64,000 bases of DNA from Hymenolepis diminuta (Eukaryota; Platyhelminthes; Cestoda; Cyclophyllidea; Hymenolepididae), in the NCBI GenBank assembly GCA_900708905.1, contig CAADRB010000018.1, positions 396,821-460,820 of the forward strand. Reading direction: 5' to 3'. Under the pieces are notes generated by a model. It was not told the origin of the DNA. It worked only from the letters and a program-made list of their open reading frames with translations, and searched no databases. The position numbers and the translations under genes were made by a program. Shown piece by piece: positions 35,366-50,100 of the stretch (its first letter is position 1; each line of letters begins with the position of its first letter).

Positions 35366-38300
35366 TTCTCTTAAGAAGTATAATTCACTTTGTAGTAAAC
35401 TTATATTCCCATTTCATGAATTGACTATGAGACTAATTTATGAGATTATAGGGCTTGTTGGCCGGTTGATTTAATTCCCCGCTTTATTCATATCTTATTA
35501 CAGCCTGCATTTTTATCAAAAATTTCTTTTACACGAATTAAAATTCTAATGCATCTTGGCTCAAATATTAATACAAAAGTCTGTCAAAGCATTTGAGCAC
35601 CGGTGTCACAGATGTCAACGTACTCACTTGCCAAAATGAATGTCAGAGTATCGATTTTACTCGGTGCAAATATAGTATACTAGTTATCTCTGGTCAATAG
35701 GTGGAGGGACAAACGAATAATTTCCAACTGAATGACTCCATGACGTCTTCCTTATTCCCGAGTCAAATACTGTTAACACTCTTCGTATTGGGTTTGGAAA
35801 GTGTTCTTTTGTTAAAATGAGTTAGAGTCACTAAAAAAAAGCAAAGATGGTGTTTCTGCTGAGTAAGCACGATATAGCTCGGTAAATTCAAAAAATAGGA
35901 TAAAAACCTAATCCATGACCCTTTCAAGGTCAATAAATATATTTCGGCATCTCTTCATAATTTCTGCTCTATATTGATTAGTAAGTTCTGCAAATTTCAT
36001 TGACATAATTTCACCATATATTCCAGTGATCAGTATTGGATGACCATAACCATATGAACATTGGCATAGGTTTATGGATCAGACCAGATAAGTCCAATGT
36101 TGGAGTATATAAACCTCAATGAGAACAGGTAGTTTGATTATATTCCCGTTCAATGATCAGATTCTGCCTACTTTCCTCGAGTGTAAGGGGTAGAGGAAAC
36201 AGAGGTATAGCCTTTAGGCGGTGTTTTATTACCCTTTTCTGTCATAGTATCCTGCGTATTCATGCATATCAATCTACGACAGATGGTCAGTTAGAAAGTT
36301 TCGTCTCTCTGTCCCACTTGCCTGCTGGCTAGCACCTTCAGCCATTCCCCTCCCACTTTGTGTTTAACCGACTCTCTTGACGGTAATCTTGTCTCTCTAG
36401 GGATAGAATTATTGAAGGAGACCTTAACCATAGTCGAACTATATTTACTTTTAATTTCAATATGTTAGAGACATGCTATCTATATTTAGCATATACTAAA
36501 GGTTATACAAAGCTAACTTGATAAGTTTGGAATTAGTCAGGTGTTTGCTTTTAAACGATAGTAAGCAGGTCATCATGAGACACCAAAGCATAGCCCAATT
36601 CGGTTACTATTATTATTATCGACATTGATTATCTTCATACTATAGAATGACAAAAGTTAGATGCTTATTTACTATGCCATTCGGTGCTACATTACATCGG
36701 ACTATATTCGGGATAAATAAATCAAGACGAAGAATAAACGAATATGACGTTAGGTGATTATATAGTAAAAGTCAGAAAGCCCCATCTCACTTGAAGATTC
36801 TCAGGAACTCAGAGCTAGTTCTATTAAACTAATTTTAATTAAATCAGGTATATTTTCCATCCAGATATGCCTACTCTTCTTACATTAATTACACACGCAA
36901 ACCTTAATCACCAGCCGCCAGCCTCAGATATTAACGATGCTCAAGCTCAAACAACTAGTCTTCGTAGATACTGCGTGGAAACAAGGTATAACGTAAATTC
37001 ACTATAGATCTACCAATGTGAGGAACTTGAATTATTATTTTGACTTCTAGGATGGTCCCCATAAAACTTTAACGCTAAATTACATCCTAACTGCAGCATA
37101 ATTTTGCTCAAAGTAATTATAGACTAATTTTTCCATATAATCTTAAATAAAAGATATATAAGAGGATATGAGGAAGCTGAATAAAATAACGAAGGCACAT
37201 TTTACTTTTTAAATCCGTTTCATCTAATCAACACGTCTGGCTACAATTTTTAAACGCATTAGCCAAAGTTCAAAAGTCAGAGCATTAATCTTATTAACAT
37301 CACACAAAACTGACTTCTATACGTCTTCAGTAGAACACTGAAAAATATCCAGGTACTAATAATCGAATGCTTCTGTATAATCTTGAACTAATGGGACAGT
37401 TTCATAATGGTCACGTCTTACAGTCATGATAGAATAAAAATTCTGTAGGCTTGAGTATAAAAATTAAAATAAAACTTATTGATACTTAAAAAAATACTTC
37501 TTTACAAACTAAATGAAAATCACATCTGCGTTATTAAATAAAATTTGTTTTCAATTTGTCATTTTGACAACCTATATTTTCTCAAAATCATATAATGTTT
37601 TTTACAAATATTTACTTTTTAATTAGAATTTGGATTTTTTGATGACGCATTTTGAAGCGAGTTGTCTGAATTAGCTATATTTAGGATCAGAATAAAGCAT
37701 GGTTGCTATTCTTAGAAAATTTTTCATGTCCATCATATCTGATTCATTGTGATACTCCTAAAAAGAGGACAAAACGTTCAAAACATTCAAAATGATTTTT
37801 TAGGCGCTGTCAATCCCAATATTTACTTCAAATACTTAATATGACCGTTTGCTATGGGTTTAATCATTTTTAAGTAAGCATTTGATAATATTCCACAGAT
37901 GAGGTGAGGATTAACTCTTGTCAAATAGAATTGATCAGACTATTAACATTTTTTGAGAATAGACAGCATACCAAAAAATAAATTTCACGTTTGCCGAATA
38001 GCATTGCGACAGTCAAAGTGTTTGAATAGATGAATAGTTTAAGTTCATTTAAAACGAATTAGCCCAACAGATAGATGAAAATATTGACACTCGAACGGTT
38101 TAGAATAGGGAGATCTCTAGAACCAGCTGCGTTTGTCCTTGAATGTTCTATTTTTTGTTAAATATTCATTATGCAGTATGGGATGTCAAGACAATTCATA
38201 GATTGTTGCAAATTCTGTTTAGATTTTGACTGGCAATTTGTTCTGTTTGATAACCTCCCTAGGTTAACCTGCCGTATTTTAGAATGTATTTGCATAAGCA

Positions 38301-41093
38301 CTCATAATATATATTTTTCATTCTATCAGGCATCCGTTTTGAGGACATATATTTAAAGGTCCAAAAATTTGCTAACATTTCTGAAATTATTTTTATATAT
38401 TGTATAAACGCGACTGATACTTACTTCTGCAAAATAATAACTCAGTATTTTTAAAGACGAGAGTGACTCCACCACCCAATCTCTGGCAATTGCTCCATTC
38501 AAGGTGAAAGTTTGATTTTGTTTTAAGGAAATTTTAACCGGCTTATTAAATGCGGATTTAAAAAATGCTCTTAAAAATCGTCAGAACTAAGTTTCAACTG
38601 ATTAAACACTCATGGATATCTCAATCGCTGAAAGTGTTTAAGGCAAGGATATACCAACTACAACTCAATCTATTTAGAAGTATTTGGATTCAATTTTGAA
38701 ATCTTCAAATATTTTATTTAAAACCATACAATTACAAATTCAAAACAAACCACGACACGGTTCTTTTGATAAAATGGATCAAATTAAAGTAACAAATGTA
38801 CATGAGTGTTATTTAAAATTTGAAATGCTTCTATAACAAATAAATAAAAATGTAATATAAAATATAATAGATAAAAATTATATTAAAAAGCAAATAAAAT
38901 AGATAAAAATGTAATAAACATATTTACGATATCATAGCAGAAAGAAGTCCGTCACATGATCTCTAGAATATCAGTATCTCCCATTCGTGAAGTATAGAAT
39001 AGACTGCATCTTACTCAAATTAAACAGGGCGTCCAAATTGCCCTCTTCTCACTTCCTGTTTGAAATCAATACTTTAAATATTTGATTTTATGCTTAAATG
39101 CCAAATTAATATCGCTAACACTTGTGCTAGACATGAACGTTTGATGCCACTTCAAAAATTTTATCAAATTGAAGTTAATGACAGTGCCAAAACAGTATTT
39201 TTAAATGTCCTATTTATACCTTAATAACAGTAGTTTATCACACGTCACTTTGGACCTATTAACATTGTTAAAAATGCATAAATAAATGATTAGATCTAGA
39301 ATCAACTATCCTCACTAATAAAAGAAAACAGCCATGTAGAAAACAGTGGGTTTAAATTTGCATTCAGTTTTCTTTCCATTTACAGTCTTTTTAAAAATTA
39401 TTTGGGTTAATTAAGAGTAATTACTAAAATTTTCAGACGTATAAAAGAAGAAGATGATGAATAGACGAAGCTGCTGATACACTATTGTCCACTCAAGCCA
39501 GTTGTTCGAATACGATGACGGTGAATGATCATTACGGACGTAAATATTGCTTCAAAACTCAAAGCCATAGATTCTGTAAAGTAGTCCCTAGAGGATTTTA
39601 GAAGTTGTAGATGATTCCTTGAATTTAAATTAAATTTCAGATAAAACTTCATGTTTTGTACATTAATCTCATATTCCATTTTTTACATAATGGTGATTAA
39701 TAATTAAATTTTTTCATTCTAAATTTTCTAAAATCTTATATCTCAGTATTTGTTATTTTAACAAAATTATGATCATTTTAATCCAAGATATTTAGTTTAT
39801 AAAAAATATATTTTAAACTCTCATGCTTAGGATTGGTGCTCATTTTACGTATAAGCTTTTTTATTATCATTGTCTTACTTCTTTTGAGAATTGGTCTTGT
39901 TTTATTTTCTTCAAATGCGGTATTTAATCCTACTTATCTCAATAAAATAATCCCATTAAGAATAACTATTGAAAATTTTCACCCCTTTCCCCTGGAACTT
40001 GCATGGCGTCTGATACTGAGAACGGGATTGTTTATAAAATATTTTTTTCCTTTTTTCAAAACAAGGAAAAGTGTAAATTTTCTGCTCAAAAAAGAAAATT
40101 TAATGTTCAAAGAAGCACATTTGTCCGAAAAAATTTCAAGAAGTAAATAATGATCTATTTCAGAGAAAATATACCCTTTAAAATAATAGAACCATTTATT
40201 AAATACAAAAACGAATTTTGAGAAATGGATAACTGAAATTCTATTATGTTTCTGGTATTAAGAGTTCATAAAGTATTTTGAAGCATGCGAGCGGATCGTA
40301 TCAGTAGTTTAAATAAAATTCTTCTTAGGAATCATATTTCAATATTTTAATATTAGTGGAGATATATTGAGTATTCCGACCGTCAGCATAACCACCCTAA
40401 GCTGATGTCTAATTGTTCATTCTGTAATAAAGTCAGTATGGGAAAATATGAAGAAGATCGGAAAAAGACCACTGAAAGAATAATTTCATTTGATTTTCGA
40501 ATTCGGGTTGAAAAATATCCACTTAATAGGCAGCTCACTGATTTATGTTTGAAAATTCAAAATTTGTATTTCGTTTCCTGAATCACTTTGCAAATTCTTG
40601 TTCACGATGTCCAATGACTAATGGTCGGTTATATGGTTGCGATGATCAGTATTGCCACTTTAAATGCTTTCTTCCTTTCAAGGTTTAAGATGCAGCATGA
40701 TCTTACATAAACTTACTGTAGCAGAGATCACACAACAGAGTGGGCTGAACATTACTTATCCGATTTAATTCGGTTTCCCGCAATGAAAATTGTAAAATTG
40801 TTCTGCATTTCTATGGGTTATAAGAGTGACAATAATAAATTCAACAAACAAGTGCACATGCGGATGTGTTTCTCCATAAAAATGTATCGGAAAGTTGATA
40901 ACACGTTGTCTTGTGCTTGCATAAACTAAGGTTAGGTAACACTTTGATCATAATCGTAAGTCTGCCTCAAATAAACATTGCATTATTTTATGTTTAGATT
41001 TGTTATAACCAATGCACAATTGTTTGATATCCATGGACTATTATTATTTTACGTTAAATATTTATTTACATTCTAGGTGTTAATGGGTTAGCA

Positions 41094-44000
41094 ATGTCTT
41101 CAGAGGACTGCTCAAAGTTGCCACCTCAAACTTTTGTTCTTCCACAATTCATTCCTCTCACTCGTGAATCCGCGCACTTATCTCTACAAAGATATGAACG
41201 TCAGAAGCGACGGGAGAAGAGAGCAAAGGAAATTCTAAGAGGTAAATCGACATATCCAAAATTGAAAAACGCCTCATAATTTAAAAATGTGAATTACTCC
41301 AAATGGTTTGGAAAATTGGTGACCAAAATGCTTACTACACGTCTAGGTTGATATGATATAGATTTATTTATTTAACAGCATTAACGTATTTAAAATTGCC
41401 TGATTAGACAGAATATGTTAAATTACGAATCCATTTTAAAGAATAAAACTTAATTAATTATCGATTAACACATTTTTCTACCACATTCATCCCGGTTTGT
41501 ACATGTGTTATCCTTCAGTCAGTAAGCCGTCTGTTAATTTTTTCTCAACATTTAACTAATGAGTAATGGAATGTCCTGTTCTAACTAGACGCAAATTTCA
41601 GTTTATTGGTCAGATGTCTGTTTTCTTCTTATTAAATGCGCCACAAATGTTGCTGCCTCCTTTCTATTTCGTGGTAGTGAGGCTCACAATAGTTTTGGTA
41701 ACTTTCTTTGTTCTTTGATTTTACTTCTTAAGTAGCTTCTTATTCTCAAACGAGCATCTAAGAAAAAACCAGAATTTATCTCACCACGTTTAAATTTTGG
41801 GATCGTAGATCTTCTATCAGTACCTCAAAATATAAAAATACTTAAAAAATTTTATCGACTTTTGCAAAGAACGCAATTTCATAACTGTAAAACTTTGATT
41901 AACAGCAGTTTGCCCTCCAAAGGCCAATCTACAATAGATCAGCCTCAAACAAGTAATTTTTATAAATGATGCCTTTATAAACACATAAATATTCTTATGA
42001 ATGGCAAATGAAATCCGAACTTCCCATTGTAGAGAAAAATGCTGTCCATCTGTATGTATCCTGTGAAAATATGAATTTAATGGGTTCGTGGGATTTTCAC
42101 TTTGTTGATAAAGTGAATGAATATTTAAATGGAAACATTTATATTTGCAAAAATTATGACTAAATTCGTAATGTACCTAAGAAATATGTTTTTTGCAAAG
42201 TAATGACTGAAAAGGGTCCTCCATAATCTCTGCTATGTTAACTTAATGAAATATACTTATGATCATACAAGGCCACTGAAAGAAGAAATTATCTGAAGTG
42301 GTAAGAAGGACCATCATAATTAAACAACCAATCAATATTCGCTGAAGATTGTGGATAAGAATTTGTTCTGTAATTCACTGGACGATTTGTGAATTATGAA
42401 AAATGGAAGTTGAAGCAGAGAATGCTCTACAATCAAAATCCGAAATTCAAACAAAGTAAATCTTCTGAAACTATCTTTTCGATCCTTTCCCCTTAACCCT
42501 TAAGCTTTACTTACCCGATTTCGGTTTCTTGCTATGAAAAAATAACATCTTTGGCTTTGATATGGGTTACAATAACATATTATGGTAGTAAATTAATAAC
42601 ATGAGAAATAAAGTAGTAACATGTGTGTTATTCAATTCTCCAAATACTGCAGTTCCAAAAGCAGAAATTCTGCCTTTTTGCAAAAGATGAATGAGTAAGT
42701 AATGCTGCATGTTTATTGCTAAATAAATAATGGGAATTTTAAACATAATGATAATATATTTTGCCGTGTGAAAAAAACCTCCGCAATTCCTAATTTCGAA
42801 ATATCCTGCAGAATTTAGAGATATTTATGATATCGAATCAAGTTTTGACAATTTAAGGTATGTAAATATCTCGCTTTAATTTGGCAGGTTTCTAATTTAC
42901 ATCGTTTAAACTTTGTTAAAATGACTATTAAAGAACAGTCAACTGATGGTCTACCACTTGGAATAAATAGGATATCAGATGATATTGTTAATTCGGGAGA
43001 TGGAGTTATGAGGTGTGGATGACGAAGATAACTTGTTCTGCTGCTTGTCAAAACAATTGCTTGATCATGGATGGTTCTTGGCGAAGAATAAATTATGCAT
43101 AATCGTTAAGCCTCTGTCAAATAAAATTCCAATTCCATAACTTCCAATAAAACTCGAAATTTCCTAGGTGTGTTACCTGAGATATTTCATTAATTTGACC
43201 CTTGGTCTTATTTTAAAATGTTTTTAATAAAGTTCTAATTGAATTTTTAACTGTTAAGTATTGACAACCTATATAAACTCCCAATATTTGGTGTAAATTA
43301 CAATACTTATATGGAACGGGATGGAATTGACGACAGGGTAATTTAATCATATACAAGTCATCGGGCTTCAAAGGAAAGTCATCATGCGTCCGGTACTGAA
43401 CACTTGGATACCATAGTGACAGCACAAAAAATCCTTGTTTACCTAATTTAATTTGGTTTTAATTAACGTATAGGACTTTAGATAGTCCTTAGCTTGATAA
43501 AGATTGCAACTCTTTTAATAGAAAGGCATAAAATATACAAATATAAAGTATTTAAACTTTGAAACCGAAACTTTGGGAAAATAGTGCCCAATATGTGAAA
43601 TCCTTTTTCAGAAAAATTATAATTTTGCTTATAATGTAACTTGAAATTGTCACTTACATTGATGAATTTTTTATAAGAATCTATCTTCCTCGTAAATCTA
43701 AAAGTGAAGTTTTGAATTAAACTGAAGCATGATCTGTTTTGCTTTAGTAATATGCCTTCACGACCATTTTAATTCTACAGAGACGAAAACAAAATAAATA
43801 TTTTTAAATATAAGTGCTATCACTTCAGAACAAAAGCGAAAACGGAAAGAGTGGATCCAAAAAAAGTTCAATATGGATAATGACAGATCGGAGGTCGAGA
43901 ATTCAACATATGCTCCGCACTCTTCCGTCCACGTTGATGAAGGTCTAATAGAACCAAGGTCCGATGAAGATGATTCCTTCGAGATGCCGGAAAAGCCTAA

Positions 44001-44115
44001 CCCTATGCTTGTGGCGGGAAAGAAACTTATTCCTCCTTTGGCAAGCAAATTTTGTTCAAGAAGATATACGGGAAAACCACTACAAGAAATGGATGATTTC
44101 TATCGGTATAAAAGG
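41094..44115 (+). CDS. Sodium channel exons 1-2, cytoplasmic N-terminus
   Basis: Exon 41094-41241 encodes [20 protein letters not shown] and [20 protein letters not shown], the family's (F/L)TRES motif followed by a strongly basic helix. Exon 43829-44115 continues in frame with [18 protein letters not shown], an acidic stretch, and [20 protein letters not shown] ending DDFYRYKR. The KPNPML-AGK text matches KPNSDLEAGK of vertebrate channels. The 2.6 kb intron between holds only AT-rich sequence with chance frames. Confidence 0.93.
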
Positions 44116-47100
44116 GTAATTTTGCACTCCTTCAATTGCAATATGCTACTTATCTATTATTTCTATCAGCCCATATAAGTTCGAACGGGGCATTCACTGG
44201 TTGAAATGTACAGACGCATAAATTATTCTTTACTAAAACAACTTTTCTTTCTACTTTCTTGATATACTGGGTTTTCGATGATATAAAACCACGATCTAAT
44301 CAAATACTACTTCAAATTAATGGTTACTTTCTTGTTCATTCGATATCAATTCTTCAAATTGAAATACAAACCTTAACTCCAATGTTAATTTTCTAGTCAT
44401 TATCTCTAAATTCCTCTAGATTTTTCCATTGTAAGCATTCCTAAGATCATGGGGTCTGACTAAGATTCGAAAAATATATAATGACAAAAAAAGAAATAAA
44501 AAACATTTTAAATCTATTTCCTGAGAAATTCAAGAGCGGCATTATCCCATCGGAGGCGTTAGTTCAGAGTTTCGCGATGGGATTACTCATGTTGTTGTCC
44601 AACCGAGACAGGATTAAAAATTTCTCAATCTTATTAAAACCTGTTTTAGAGTTGTAGACAAACACATCTGCGACTGTAAGAGTCTCCACAATAATGCGGA
44701 AGTGTAATAAGATCTCTTTAAATGCCAAATTTCTCGTTTCTGAATGTTTTCTCTATTTAACGTATAGATAAGAAAATCACACATCGGATGCTGAAAAGAA
44801 GAAATAGCTCTTGAGTTTATGAAATTCTTAAGACGCCGACAAATATGATTCAGCTCCGTGGGGTATATAGACTGTCACTATGCCCACCATACCTGTTGTC
44901 ATTCTTACCATTCATAAGAATTTTAACAGGTACATTTTGCTCATGAAATTTTGAGAGTTAGTTCATCCGGATGTGCTGTGACCTTCTGTCACCAATTTTC
45001 GAAAATAACCTTAAACAGCATATTGAGCTACCATGCTTTTGTCTTCTTCGTTCTTTTGGGGATCCGAATAACCCTCAGTTGTACCGATTTATCAATGGTG
45101 ATCTAGCTTTGTAATAATAAACATGCTGTTTACTTCCCTATTAACTAAAACAGATAAGGTTCATAAAACTGATTACCATACTTAAATACATTGTGTTTTC
45201 TCAAAGCTTTGAGTTTTGATATTGTCTAATTTAGAAACAGCCTTTTTAAAACTACTGTTTTAACAAAAGGAATTCAATTAGAAGCATCCGGTTGAAATAG
45301 GTGGATGATAATCGTATACTTTAAGTTAAATTAGCTTTAAAAGAGATTTACGGACTACATAAGGATTACAAATGAAATGAATCAGTCATTTTGTCACAGT
45401 AATTAAGATCGTTGTCTATTCATGCTGCACTATAAAGACAACAGAGTTTGGGAGGGTTTTGAGTCTTGAAACAACTAACAGTATTAATTTTTTTCTAGAG
45501 TTTTGTGGTGATAAGTGGAGATAAAACAATCTACAGGCTTAGTCTTTCTCCAGCGCTGTTTGTATTTGGACCATTCAACCCGATTCGCCGAATTGCGATC
45601 TACATTATGGTTCATCCATATCCTTTTCAAAATCACTTTCATTCTATTTAAAGTTTTCGATTTCTTTTATTTTAAAGTTTACAATTATATTAACTTTTAA
45701 AGTTCTCGTGAATTCTATATCAAACAGGCCAAACCTATATTATGGCATCCAAAATCTGATTCGATTTCTAAAATAGTATATAGTTATAAAGTAGTACTAT
45801 AATTATGAGAGCTATCCTTATATGGCTTCTATGCAGTTAGATTTCGTAGTTTCCTTAACTTTTTACTTCCACTACACATTGTTCAGTATGGTCATACTCA
45901 CAGCTATTCTTTGCAATTGCGTTTTCATGGCGCTAAACGACTCTTCAAAAACAGTTGAGTAAGTTCTCAAAGTTTGCCTATTTAACTTTGTAATTATTTA
46001 CATAAACGGAAAATCGACTAATGCCATTTTTAATTTACATGATTTCTTATGAAAAAAAGTAGAAAAGTAAATATGTGCATTATTGTTTACTATATTTTCT
46101 TTATTTATTACTTTCCATTATAAATTGATATATTTTTGGATTATCAGCATTTTACATATATTTACACAATTGAAAATAATTGATCCCATGTTTATGAAAT
46201 TATACAAAAAAATGATTTACATATATTTTATTTTTATCTTATCACACTTTTACAGAATAACGTTTACAGTATTTTACACCTGCGAGGCAATAATCCGCGT
46301 TATTGGTTGTGGACTGATACGAAATGAATTCGCATATTTGCGCGACGCATGGAATTGGTTGGATTTTATTGTCATCACACTGGCGTATGTACCCAGAATT
46401 TTCCACTCAACCCCTTTTATTAACAATAGTTTAATGTTCGTTAAGTCATATAGTGTTTATTGTATGACTAAGCTGTTGGCAGCTTTACTTCCTTATTAAT
46501 ATCCTTTTAACAAGTAGCTGATGCTGCAAAGTTCAATAAAAGTAATCATGTATGACATTTTTTATATAGATATATTATGTTTGTCGTCCCGAGTCTTGGT
46601 AACTTATCGGCCCTGCGATCGTTGAGAGTTCTTCGAGCGTTAAAGACCGTAACAGCAGTACGAGGTAATGAATTTAATATTTTCAACAAAATCTACCAGA
46701 ACTTAACGAACAAAAATAGAATGGGACTAGTTTATTATCTAAAAAAACAAGGTTTAGGTCAATTGAAAATGGCTGATATGGTTTAAGAGGAGGATACTTG
46801 AAAACACTGGTTAGCAGTCTTAAGAAATCAACTGTCATTCTTATTTATTCTTTCCTAATTTTTCCATACTTTTACTTAATATAATCATGTTATTTAATTC
46901 ATCAGGAGTGTTCATTCAAATTGATTCCATATATGCTCACGTGGTCACAAAAATAAAGAAGGCGCAAAGATATTATACGGGGAGATGATTGTAACTTATC
47001 AGAGTTTATTGATCAAGACACACACTTATATATATGTATATATATATATAAATATAAAGTAATTGCATTAATATATTTTTGTCTAATTTAATCATTTTAT

Positions 47101-50100
47101 GGGGACAAAGATCTGATATATTCATCGATCGACGTTTCTATATTGTCATATTTGATAATCCTTATGCTAAAAAATACTGACGCATGAAAAGTTTAAAGAA
47201 AGATTATATCTTTACATGCGAAAATAGGATATTCAATTTCACTGCAATTTCCTCTTGATATAAATTAATTACTTTGTACTATTCAGCAAAATATAAACAT
47301 ATTTTGATAATATTATTGCCTAAATTTATCCTTCTGTATAGATAAAAATGTAAAGAGAAAACCCAAGTTAGCAGCAGGCATTTCCGATTAAAGTTGTGAT
47401 CTTGAGGTCACTATTCAACGGAGGCAATTAAGTTTAACAAAATTCAAACGAAGGAACAGACCCCAATTTCGTAACATATCTTAAAATATTGGCATGAATT
47501 GCGACGATAAATTAAAATGGGTAAGACGTCTGAACTAGAAAATAATTATTCGAACAATTGCATAATTATATATCAGTTATGTCATATATTTGCATCAACG
47601 TTAATCCATTTGAACCCAACCGAAATATAGATTCAGTCCAAAGCGGTGATAATAGAGATGTTAAAAGGTATTACTAGGAAAAATTCTTAATTTATATACA
47701 AATGACATAAGTTGACAGTAAAATTCGGGTCACTGACAGCTATTTTATTAATTTTTACTAATAATTCAGGCCTTAAGACAATTATCGGTGCACTAATGGA
47801 TGCTGTGATGCATCTACGAGATGTGGCCGTGTTGACCCTCTTTATGCTCTCCATATTTGCTCTCATCGGAGTACAGCTCTACCGGGGGACCCTTCTTAGA
47901 AAGTGTGTTATTCCATGGCCAGGAACCAACACTACTGCTGGTAGGGTCATTCTCAGCCAACTCATAGATGACATCTACCACAATAAGACATTTGATGAAG
48001 ACTTATCTGCAGAAATTAAAGATATCTTCAACAGGAAATTTCCTGGTGAGCATCTTAAAAATTAAAACAGGAGCGTGAAATATAATTTGACCATATTATT
48101 ATACTATCTGATGTCCCACTTTAGCCTTTTTGGGTAATTATCTGAACAATTTGAATGTAACCAAAAGTGACGATTTTCAACTTAGCGATGATATGGTCAC
48201 CGCTGTTTGGTCGACTCTGACGAACTATTCCCGTTGGCAAGTAACAGAATATTTCTATGAACAGAAAGGTAAACTTATTGTTTGTTTATTTCATTGGGTA
48301 CTAATTAATGTCAAAATTAATTTACTAAAACTATATTTACGTCTACCTACATATTTAATAAGTATTAAATTGAAGTAGAACTCTAAATCACAGATGGATG
48401 AAGATTGACTCTTTGCTATTTCCCAAATAATTTTAAATAAACCAAACGCCTGCGATAAATGGGAGAATCAGTATGACAGAATCGAATCTCAGGGAGAAGA
48501 CGCGGTCTTGTTATCCGAAGATAAAGGCAATTTCCCAATAGTTTATCGTGAAAAATGAACTGAACTTGATTACTAGTAAACTTAAATAAGGCACAAAGGA
48601 GAGAGGATCAAAAAAATCTTGAGAATAAAATCGGAGGTATCAATAGGGTCTTAATTAATCTAATTTTTGGGTTCAAGTTATACAATTACTTCCAAAACCC
48701 GAATTCTATGATTCGTTCTCTCGATTACCGAGTTAATTCTTATCTACAATGTTCAGTGCTTATTAACAGATCGATTAAGACAAATCTTTATACAAGGCTG
48801 AAGAACTTTATGAAGGCTGCAAGAAATCACCAGTCCAAAATTAGTATTAAAACCGAAAATGAGAAAGAAATTAAGAAAGTTGAAAATTAGAAGAACAAGA
48901 AGCACGTGAGACGTTTAATAGGCAGATGTGTCGAGTCATAATAAAACTGTGATAAAGACAAACAAATATTCGATATCCATGTGCTCTTTGAGCACAAGAG
49001 AGGGAAGAAATCCATTAACTGCACTCGATTGACAGAATCACCAGACCAATAATTTCACAGAATCTTCACATGGCATGACAAAGGAGACATATGAGGAAAC
49101 ATGTGGGTTTCAGCGTTTAATATATTAATGCGACAAACGAAAATGAGTACAAGACTGGCTCGGTTTGCAATAAATATCATCTATTCGGATTAATGGCATC
49201 ATGTTGCAAATAAACACGGACAGAGTTGGCAAGGAGAGTGTCCCATATTTAACTAATTAATGGTAGTTTTAGACTTACTGATATCATTTTAATTTAAAGC
49301 CCTGATAAATGTGGTTCCCATTTCCAAAAATCAAAAATCAAATTTTTTAATAATTTGCGATTTAACTAGCTGATTTATTTGTTTTTATTTTCAGTAAACT
49401 GGATGTCTCCTCATATGGTTTGTCGAAATCTCACAGAGTAAGATAGCAAATCATTCATTATCCAATATTTTTGTAAACTGGATCCAAACATCTAAGATAT
49501 GCTTTCATTTACTTTTGCTACATGGCTGAATAATTAGTTTTTTCTGCCATAAACGTTACAATCTTAAACCTCATTCACGACAAACACTGAGGGTAACTGA
49601 AGACAAATAGAGTCTACAAAACTGGTTGCAATATAGTTAAAAGCAGTACCATCGAAATAGTTGAAGTTTACGTCTGAGGTGGCCTCACACATTACAAGAG
49701 AAAGCAATTAACTAAATTGTCTATTTTGAGGTATTTTGTGCTTACCTACATCTCTGCCTATTTAGTATAATTAAAAAACTACACAAAATACTTCATATAT
49801 AATGGAAAATGTTTTTTGGAATTTTTTGATTGCTAATATCCGAAAAACCTTTTGACAACGAGGAGAGCATAACGGATCTCAAAGGGTCACCCTAAAGTAT
49901 TAAAAACCCAGAGGTTATATTCGATGAAAGTTTTAGAGTAAATTACATTAAATATGGTTTTTTAGTAGATAGACGGGATATGCTTAACGGTAGTGGTATT
50001 TTAAGCATACTCGGGTCGCTGTCTTATTGGGAGCTTATCATACTGTCAGACCCTGGAGGCCTGGAAACCACAGCAACCATATATCAAAAATACACCGAAA

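Larger units (their letters stand above)
22981..41093. other. Long region without a recognised gene
   Basis: About 18 kb separate RPL8 from the sodium channel start codon. I see repeat copies (25361-25945, 35221-35365), a GC-richer island (25010-25270), a regulatory-looking block (31840-32260), pyrimidine-rich patches (30600-30730 and 36290-36410) and a 9-base G run (35275-35283). Open frames on both strands are short and mostly AT-driven. Noncoding first exons and the promoter of the channel probably lie within this stretch, but none can be placed from sequence alone. Confidence 0.6.

Noticed and set aside
39833..40150. A 105-codon hydrophobic + strand frame shortly before the sodium channel
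   Set aside because: Its first codon is GTG/TTG-like, its residues are those of T-rich DNA (Phe, Leu, Ile), and it has no splice context or recognisable family. Probably chance.
45610..45886. GT-AG alternative for the second channel intron
   Set aside because: Using GTTCAT at 45610 and TTCAG ending 45886 shifts the frame and meets a stop, and it loses the VHP|LFSM match, whereas the AT-AC sites fit perfectly.
46083..46255. Open reading upstream of the IS2-IS3 exon in the same frame
   Set aside because: The text is AT-driven (Phe, Ile, Tyr runs), and a clear TTTTACAG acceptor at 46255 gives the family-consistent start. It is intron.
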